NCBI GenBank assembly: GCA_003485185.1
Contig: DNAS01000198.1
Location: 1 to 48,000 of the forward strand
DNA: 48,000 bases
Source: Phycisphaerales bacterium
GTDB taxonomy: Bacteria > Planctomycetota > Phycisphaerae > SM23-33
Direction of reading: 5' to 3'
Both the position numbers and the translations under genes were made by a program. Shown here piece by piece: positions 29,283 to 38,700 of this stretch. A model generated the notes under the pieces. The model was not told the DNA's origin and made no database searches. It saw only the letters and a program-made list of their open reading frames with translations. The first letter of the stretch is position 1. Every line of letters begins with the position of its first letter.

Positions 29283-29762
29283 TCAGGGGTTCTTAATCAA
29301 TACCGTCACCGGCGCCGACCAGACATACATCCCGCCAGAGGGTTGGTAACGGGCCACGACGGTCACCTTGTCGCCGCGCGGTACGGTGTCGCCCCACGGC
29401 AGGACAAATCGGTACCGCCAGCCAAGTCGGTCCTTGGCAAGATAGGCCGGAAGTTCCGTCCCCCCGAATCGCCACGTGTGCAGCGGTGGTTGATTCTGTG
29501 CCGTCGAAAGCGTCACCACGCCGTCGAACAACAGCAGTTCGAGCGCGCCGCTGACCTGCACCGGTTCGGGGCGCGACGCCTGGAAGAAATACAACGCGTT
29601 GACGCGCACGCCGTCGGGACCCGGGGCGGCATCCAGAAAGACCGGCGTATTGGACACAAACATGGTGAGCTGATCCACCGGCCCGACGGGCTGGCTGCCC
29701 GGCTCGCAAGCACCGCTGACTGCCCCTGCCAGCAAAATGATGACCCAAGCGGCACGCCTCAC
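29283..29762 (-). CDS. Small predicted lipoprotein coupled to the secretin
   Basis: 159 residues from a GTG at 29762. Residues 1 to about 18 form a signal sequence (VRRAAWVIILLAGAVSGAC) ending in a lipobox-like SGAC, so Cys19 may be lipidated; position -3 is not the ideal Leu. The rest looks like a beta-rich domain (QLTMFVSNTPVFLDAAPG, VNALYFFQASRPEPVQVSGA, WRYRFVLPWGDTVPRGDKVT) ending in VWSAPVTVLIKNP. The GTG overlaps the secretin stop as GTGA, indicating coupled translation. I do not recognise the family. Its place after a secretin and its likely outer-membrane anchoring suggest a pilotin-like or secretin-associated role, which is inference. It is the last gene before the terminator. Confidence 0.75.
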   Translation of the reverse strand: MRRAAWVIILLAGAVSGACEPGSQPVGPVDQLTMFVSNTPVFLDAAPGPDGVRVNALYFFQASRPEPVQVSGALELLLFDGVVTLSTAQNQPPLHTWRFGGTELPAYLAKDRLGWRYRFVLPWGDTVPRGDKVTVVARYQPSGGMYVWSAPVTVLIKNP

Positions 29763-32700
29763 CGGTCCGCCTCCTTCGGCGCGGTCGTCGTAGACAAGTC
29801 GGGATTCGTCTCCGTCTCCGACAGCGACCGCAACGGCACGACCTCCACCGGCGGAGGCTCTGCCGACTGCGGAGTGGGAACCAGTTCTTCCCAGTTCCAC
29901 CGGTCTTCATTCATCTGGGACGAACGGGCCCGAATCAGGTCAATCAGGTCGTTCCGCATGCCCTCCCGCACTTCCGCCTGCTGGGCGTTCAGGCGGCGCA
30001 ATTGCTTGACCGCCTCGGCGTCAGCCTGGGGAATCGTTCGCAATACACGCGGGGTTAGGATCACCAGCAACTCGGTGCGTTCCTTGATGACTTTGGTGCT
30101 CTTGAACAGGTTGCCCACCAGGGGAATGTCGCCCAGCACGGGCACCTTGCTTTCGCGGTTTTCGTCCCGGGTGGTGATCAGTCCGCCCAGCACCACCGTG
30201 TGCCCGTCCTGGACGGTGATGGTCGTTTCCGCCTTGCGCTCATTGACGATGATCGCCTTGACCCCCTCGGAAATGTCCACGCTGGACGTGCTCAGCGAGC
30301 TGATTTGCGGAGCCACTTCCAGGCGGACGAACCCGTCGGGATTGATCCGCGGGGTGACGTCCAGAATGATGCCCACCGGCTCATACTGGATCGTGTTGAG
30401 GGTGGTACCGCTTTCGGTCACGCGGCTGTTGGTGATAAAGGGCACTCGCTGACCGACGTTGATCGTCGCCTTTTGGTTGTCCGAAGCGAGAATTTGAGGC
30501 CGGGAGAGGACTTCCAGTTTGCCCTGGCTCTGGAGGGCACGCAGGAAGAAGTTCAGGTCCCCGCCGGTCACGGAAATGCCCAAGCCGCTGTCGCTCTTGG
30601 CGATGGCGGCCGCCACCGAGAAATTGGTGTGTGTTTGGACGGTGCTGTTCTCGACCTTCTTTTCCAACGTCCATTCGAAGCCCAGATCGGTGGTGTCATC
30701 GAGGGTGATTTCCGCCAGAAGCACCTGCACGAGCACCTGCGGCGGGGGCTGATCCAGCTCCTTGATCATCTCCTCGATCGTCTGGAAATATCGCGGGCTG
30801 GCGGAAAGCAGGAGCGTGTTGGTGTTCTGCGTCTGCCCCTCGGTGCCCACCGAGACGACGGCCACTTCTCGCTCCAGCAGGCGCTGCGCCGCGCCGACCG
30901 CCTGCGCACCCAATGTGCTGACGATCCGCTGGCGTTCCTGGTCCAGGAAGGCCCGCAGCGCCTTCTCGATGTCCGTCGCCAAGGCGTTGCGCAGGCGGTA
31001 GATTTTCGTCACCCGTTCCTGGGCGGGGCTGGAGTCCAGTTCCTCGATGATCTTCGCCGCCAACTGCACGTACTGCCTCGTCCCACCGACCAGCAGGCTG
31101 TTCGTGCGTGAATCCACTGTGATGTTCAGGGCTTCCTGCTCGGCCGAACCGACGGTGGCGGAGGCTTCCGTGGTCGCGCCGTCTGCCGGCTGGGTTGTCG
31201 CCGAAGCGAGTGTGTAGTTCACCGCCTTGACCGTCTTGCCCCCGGCGGCGCCTTGTGCGCTCTGCCTGAACATCGCGCGGAGCACGTCGGCCATCTGTGT
31301 GGCGTCGGCGTTGGTCAGCGTGAAGACGCGAATTTCCGCCGTTCGCGGGCTGGTCATGTCCAGCGACTGGATCATGCTCGCCAGCAGCGGCATGCTGGAT
31401 CGCGGAGCCGACACCACCAGGGAGTTCGTCCGCGGGTCGGGCGTGATGAGCACCCCTTCCTGCAACGCGCTGGTCACCAGTTCCTTTCCGTCGGGCGATG
31501 TGGCGACGAACCGAAGCCACGTCTGAAGGTTCTGGCTCCGGGCGGTCATTGCCTTGGGCTTGTTGGTCAGGGCGTCGGTGAGAATCTGCCCCAGTTCCGT
31601 CGCGTCGGCGTTGCCAAGCGTGAAGACGCGTATCTCGGTGACGTGCGTGACCTTTTCCGTATCAAACTGCGCCACCAGTTCGGCAATCCGCTCCAGGTCC
31701 GTCCTGCCGGCGGAGACCACGATCGCGTTGATCCGCTCGTCCACACCGATGGACACGCCGGCTTCGCCCGCCTGACCCTTGAACAGCTCTTTCAGGGTGT
31801 TGGCCACCTGGGTGGCGTCGGCCTTTTCGAGCAGGAAGACACGCTGGGCCCGGCCAGCCTTGTCCTCCGCAACATCCATCCGCGCGAGGATCGACTCGAC
31901 CAACTTCATGTCCTCCGGGCTGGCGCCGACCACCAGCGTGTTGCTGCGGGTATCGGCAAGGATCGTCACGGGATCCTTGGTCTGCCCGCGCGTGACGCGC
32001 TGGTCGAAGAGCTTCTGGAGCATCGGCTGGAGGCTGCCCGCCGTCGCATGCACCAGTTTGAAGAGACGGAACTCGTTGAGCCCCATGGCTTCGGCGGCGT
32101 CGAGTTTTTCGATCATGGCCTCGACCGCGGCAAAGTTCTCTTTTCCGCCCGCGACCAGCAGCGTGTTGGTTCGCGCGTCGGCGACAACGACCAGCGGGAC
32201 GATCCGCACCGTGTTGTTGACCGCCAACTCCGCCTGGCGCTTCTCATTGAAGAACTGCTGGAGCATCGGTCCCAGGCGCGTGGCATCGGCATGGCGAAGC
32301 GGGTAGATCCGCAGGTCGCCCAGCAGCGGCGCGACGTCCGCGTCCATCCGTCGGACGATCTCGTCGATGATCGCCAGGTTCTCCTTGCTCGCCGAGACGA
32401 TCAGCACGTTGGTCCGCATGTCGGAGGCGATGGCGACCTTCTCTCGGGCGGTCAGCGCGGCGTTGGCAGCCACCGCGGCGCCCGGCTTGTACAGCCCATT
32501 GGCCAGCAGTGACTGGAGCATGCTCGCCACCCGTCCCGCGTCGGCGTAATTCAGGCCATACATCTTCACCAGCCCGCTTTCCAGGGGCGGTTCGATGTCC
32601 ACCTTCTCCAGCAGCCCGGCGATCAGCGTAAGATTTTCCTTGCTGGCCGAAACGATCAGCGCGTTGCTCAGCGCGTCGGTCGCCACGTCCACGCGATCCT

Positions 32701-35700
32701 GCGGCGATGGTTTCGCTCCCGTGGCGGTCATGCTCGCGAGGCGTGCGGTGAAGATCTGCTGGATCGTCGGGCCTACCACGCCCGCGTCGTTGTGCTTCAG
32801 GGGAATCACCACCAGTTGCACCGCCGGGTCGGTCAGCTTGACGTCCAGTTTCTCCAACAACCCGCGGAGCACCTTGCTGTCGTCGGCGTTGGCGGCCACC
32901 AGCAGCGCGTTGATCCGCAGGTCGGGCAGGATGATGGGCTTCTGGCGGCGCAGTTCCGGCGTTCGGGCGGCCTGGTAACGCTGGTCAAACAATCCTGCCA
33001 GCGTCGTCGCCAGCGTTCCGGCATTGGCCTCAGTCAGGGGGATCAACTGCACCTGTCCGCCGAGGGCCGCCTCGGCCACGTCGAGTTTCGAGGCCAGCTC
33101 CTCAACCAGTTGGAAACTCTCCGGCGATCCGCCGACGATCAGGCTGTTGCTGCGCTCGTCGGCAAGCAGGATCACCCGCAACGCCTCCGCGTCGCGAGCG
33201 CCCAGCGACTGCTGGCGCTGCACCCGCGCGTCCATCATCTTCTGGAGCACCGTTGCCAGGACCGCCGCATCGGTGTTCTTCAGCGGCACCAGACGGATGT
33301 CGCGCAGTTCGATGGGCGTCTTGCTGTCCAGGTTCTTCAGAAGCGCCTCCAGCAGCAGGAAGGTCTTCTCGCTGGCGGAAACCACCAGCGCGTTCGTCCG
33401 CGTGTCCACAGCCACCGTGGGCTTGTCCTCGTCGCGCACCAGTTTGGCGTTGGGGCCGGCGTAGAGGGACTGGAGCACCTGGGAAATCCGTGTGGCGTCA
33501 GCGTTCTCCAGCGGATAGATGCGCACCGTGTTCAGTGAGCCCGCGCCGGGAATGTCCATCGTGGTGATCACGTCGACGATCAGTGGCATGATGTCGCTAC
33601 GGGCGGCAATCAACAGGATATTCGTGTCGGCGTCAGCCTGGATGGTCAGTGCCTCGCGTGCCCGCGGCAACTCGGACAGGAGTTCCTTCTTTCGGCCTAT
33701 GCGGAGGCGCGTCACCTGGGCGCGGAGTCCGTTGGCTCCCGGCTGGGCGGCGCCCTCGGCGAACACCGCCCGGAGGATCGGCGCCATTCTGTCGGCGGCT
33801 GCATTCTTCAACTTGAACGCCCGCACGTCCGTCACGAACTGCCCTTCTTGGCGGTCCAGGTCCTTGACGATCAGTTCCGCCAGCGCCAGCGACTCCTCCA
33901 GTCCACTCAGCACGACCGTGTTGGTCCGCGGATCGGCCGAAACATTCAGCACGTTGACCAAGGCTTTTCCGCTCGAGCTGACAGGCTCCGCCTTGCCGGC
34001 AACCGACGTGCCGGGCTTGCCCGCGAGCTGGCGTCCCTGGGTGAAGATCTCCCGCAGTACCTGGGCAACGGACGTCGCATCGGCGTTGGACAGATGCAGC
34101 ATGCGCACCTTCACACCCTCGGAAATCGGGACGGTGTCCAGCACTTCGACGATGGCGGCCATCGCCTTGAGGTTGTCCGGCGTGGAGGTCACGATCAAGG
34201 CGTTGGAACCTTGCGGTTTCGCGGAATCCGCCTGGATCTTGATGGGCTTGGTCAAGTCCAGTTCGGGAATCCGATCCTGGAGCACGCTACGGACATTCAG
34301 CAACCGCACCTGCTCCTGTAGGGCCTTGGCTTCGGGCGTCACCTGGTTGCCCTCGCTGGGGCGGAGCATCTCGGTAAGCACGGAAGCCAATTGGGCCGCG
34401 TCGGCTTTCTTCAGCGGAAGAATGAGAACCTCGGCCTTTTCATAAGCGGGCGCCTTGTCCAGGACGGCAATGACCTTCGCCACCTCGTCGAACACCGCGC
34501 CGCGGGCAGTGACGATGAGCGACCGAGTGCGCTCATCGGCCTGCACGTCGATCGACTCGCCCGGGCGTGCCCGCGTGACCTGCTGGAGCATCTGCCGCAG
34601 CGCGGGGAGAATCTTCGTCGGCTGGGCGTGTGTCAGTGGATAGATGCGGAACTCCACCTGCGCGGCGACCTCTTTGCGATCCAGTTGCTCGATGAGGTGG
34701 GCGACCTCTTCCATGCGGTTCTTCGGGGCCGAGACGACTACGGCCGTCGTCTGGTTCAACGCTGTGACCGTCACCTGGTCCTGCGGTTGGGCGCCGCGCG
34801 TGACCTGTCGGTACATCGATCCGAGGGCATTGGCCACGAGCGCGTTGCTGGCGTTGACCAGAGTGAACACGCGCACCTCGCGTTGAGTTCCCTTGGCGGC
34901 TTCGTCCAGCGTCGCGATGAGTTGCTGGATGGTCTGGAAGTCCTCGTCGGAAGCGGAGACCATGATGGCCTTCTGGTTGGCCAGCAGCGTGGTCTCGACC
35001 TTTCCGCCGCGTGCGGCAGCGGGATTGCCCGAGGAGGGATTCCCGCCACCGCTCCTGCCTCCCCTGCCCCTGCTGCCTGCGGCGCCTTGCGGTCCGAAGA
35101 GCTGGTCGATCGCCTTCTGCACCTCGGCCGGGTCCGCATATTCCACGGTCAACACACGCAGCGTGCCGCGTGCGGGCTTCATCTTCTCCACCTCGCCCAC
35201 CCACTGGCGGACCTGTTCATACATTTCCTTGCTGGTCGCCAGGACGACGGCGTTGGCGCGCGTATCGGCCGAGACCGCCAGCGGGGGAACCGACTTCTTG
35301 TCCCTCCGGGCGGCGGAAAGCTGCTGGTTGTAGAGGCTCTGGATCATCGAGGCGACTTCGGAAGCATCGCCGCTGCTGAGGGCGAGGATGTAGACGCCGG
35401 TCGCCTGGTCCGTCTCCGTGTCCAAGCGGGCGATCAGGTCCTGCACCTTCTTGAGATTTTCCGCGTTGGCGGTGACGATCACGGTATTGCTGGTGGGTTC
35501 GGCCACCACGGTAACGCCCTCGCCCGTTTCGAGCTTCCGCCCCCGGGGCGGAGCGAACGCCTGGCTCAGCGCGGTCGCGACGGCGGGCGCCTGGGCGTGC
35601 TTCAGCGGGCACATCCAGACGGTCGTCGCGGTGGCCTGCGCCGCCGACTGGTCCAGTTCCTCGATCAGGCTGGTGATGACCTCCATGGCGTCCGCCGGGG

Positions 35701-38700
35701 CTGTCACCACCACCGAATTGGCCTGGCGATTGGCGGAAATGCTCACCATCGTCGTCGCGTCCACTTGGGCCACGCCGTCCTTGCGGCGAAGTTCGATCAC
35801 CTGTCGGACCACCTCTGCCCGCTGCTGCTGCGCCGTTGCACGCGCGCCCCGTCCCTGCGGCTGCTGGCGCTGGTTCGGCGCCGGAGTCTGCGACGATGAC
35901 ATGCGGAAGAGCTCTCGCAGACTCGCCGCGGTCTCCGTCGCGTCGGTGTTCTTCAGCGGGAAGACCCGCACCTCGCTGACCACCGTGGAGACCTGGTCCA
36001 GGTGGCGGATGAGAGGCTCGATGATCTCGAAGTCCATTGTCTTCGCGCGGACGATCACGCTTCGCGTGCGGGCATCGGCCACCACCGTGATGACGGGAGG
36101 CGGCGCCGGGGGTTGTGGTTGCGGCTGGGGCCGCTGACCTCTCTGTGCGGGCTGCGCCGGCGCTGGCTGACGAGCAACTTTCGGATTAAACAATTCCTCA
36201 AGCGAGTTCGCCACGGCAGCCGGGTCCGCCTGGGTGATCTTGAACACGCGGTATTCCGCCTCGACTTCCTCGGCGGTTTCCGCCAACCGGTCGATGAGGG
36301 ACTGGATGCGTTCCAGCTCGCGCCGCGTCGCCGAGACGATCAGCGAGTTGGACCGCTTGTCCACGGAAATCGTCACCGCTGGCGTTTCGGGATTGAACAG
36401 TTTTCCGCCGTCCGCCGGCGCGGTCGTCGTATCTGCGCCCTGCGTCGTGGGGGAGAATTCGTGCCGCAGATTCCCACTTTCAACCGAGGTGGGCTCGCGG
36501 AACCGCGGGTTGGGCTGCCCGTCGGTGATGACGATCTTGCTGGTCGTCATCTGCCCGTAGACGCGTCGGAGCACCTCCGCCATCTTGTCGGCGGACATCT
36601 TCGTCATCGGGATCACGCGCACCTGGATGTTGTTGTCCCTTGCGGCCGCATCGAGCTTGGCGATGATCGTCTCCATCGCCTTCAGGTCGGTATCCTTGGC
36701 GATCAGGGTGATGGCGTTGCTGAACGAATCCGCCTCGATCACCGGTTTGTCCGCCCCGCGCCGGTCGCGATACATTTCCTGGAGTTTGGACGCCACGTCA
36801 AACGCATCGGCGTTTTCCAGCCAGATGTACTGCGCATCCGCCTCGATGCGCTCAGGGGCGCGATCGAGATTCTGAAGCAACTGCTCCACGATGGTGAAGT
36901 ATCCGCCCGTGGTGGAGACCACGAGGCTGTTGGTCCGCGCATCGGCCGTCACGCTGAAAGGCGGAACACCGGCGTCTCGCCGGTTTTTGGGCATCCGCTT
37001 GGCCAGATCGACAAAGAGCTTCTCCACCGACTTGGCTAGTTCCCCCGCGTCGCTGTTGGTCAGGGGGTAGACGCGCACCTGGACGTCGGAGGCGGTCGCA
37101 TCGGCGTCGAGCTTGCGGACCATGGCGATGGTTTCGGCCACTCGCGCCGCGGGACCGCGGATCAGCACACTGTTGGAATTCGACTCGGGCGTGACGGTCA
37201 CCAGGTCGGCCGGCGGAGCGCCCTTGCCCGCCTTGGCGCCCAATGCCTGGTTGATCGATTCGGCCAAGCTGCGGGCCTCGGCGTTCTTGAGCTCCACGAC
37301 CTGAATCACTGCCGTGCCGGACGCTTCGGCGGTGTCAAACGTCCCGATGAGCTCCTCGGCCAACGTGAGCTTGGCGGGCGGCCCCTGGACGACCACGGCG
37401 TTTGCGGCCGGCAAAGGTGCCACGCGCACCGTAGAATCCGCCGCCTGACGCCCGCGCCGCGATGAACCCGCCGCTGCCGGCGCATCGGGCAGCATCTGCC
37501 CCAGCACCTGGGCGATATCGTCGGCCTTGGCATGCTTGAGGCGGAACGTCCGCGTCTGCCCGCTCAGGACGGTGGCGGCTTTGATCTGTTCGATGAGCTT
37601 CTCGATCTCGGCGAACTGCTCTGCCGTCGCGGCAACCAGCAACTGGTTGGTCGCGGCGCTGGCATCGAATCGTGGCTGGGGCTCACCCGTCGCGCGGCGT
37701 CCGGAGCGCCCAGACTGCTCCGTAAAGAGCTTCTCCAGCGAACGGGCAATTTCACCCGCTGCGGCATTGGCCAGGTCGTAGGTGCGCACCTGCAAGGTTC
37801 CCGGCGCCGGTTCAGCGTCCAATGTGGCGACCAGCGCGGCGATCTGCTCCATGCGGTCGCGAGGGGCGTCGAGAACCAGCGTGCGATCCCCTGGCGCGGG
37901 CGAAACGATGACGGCGTCGCTCTCGACCTCGCTCCCCTGCCGCTGTCCCTTGCGCGCTGCCGGGGCGCGGTACAGTTCGCCCAATGTCTGTGCCAGCGCC
38001 GCAGCCGAGGTGTGCTTCAGGTTCACCAGGCGCGTCTCGCGGGCCTGCGCCTGCGTGGCCTGGTCGATCTTCGCGATGATCTCCTCCAACATCTGCCTCT
38101 TGCCCTGCGGGGCGCGCAGCAGGATGGAGTTGGTCAGTTTGTCATACTGCATGGACACGTCGGCCTGCTCGCCCTTGCGGGCAGGCGGGAGCATCGCCTG
38201 GAGCTTTCCGACCAGCGTCGCGGCATCGGCGGAAGACAGGCGGACCATGCGGATTTCCTCGACTTTCTCCGTGGGAGGAACGTCGAGGGCGGCAATCAGT
38301 TCGCCCAGCGCCTGCTGATCGTCGGCGGCAGCGGAAATCAGCAGGCTGTTGCTGCGCTCGGAAGCGGCGATGACCACGGGTGTCGTCCTGGCGTCGCGCC
38401 GGCGTGACCGCTGCGGGTCGTACACCTGGCGGAGGGTGACGGCCAGTTCGTCCGCGCGGGCGTGTTGGAGCGGCACGAGGCGGGTAGCCACCGTCGCGGC
38501 GGGGACGACGGCCGCCTGGAGCTTCTGGAGAAGGTCCTGCACGATCGGCCAATCGCCGGGGGAGGCGGAGATCAAAAGGCTGTTGCCTGCCTCGTCGGCT
38601 TCGACGCGCAGGCTGTCCGACGCACCCTGTCCGCGCCGCCCCTGCGACTGCTGGGCAAACAGGCTGGACAGTGCCCGCGCGATCTGGCGCGCGTCGCCCG

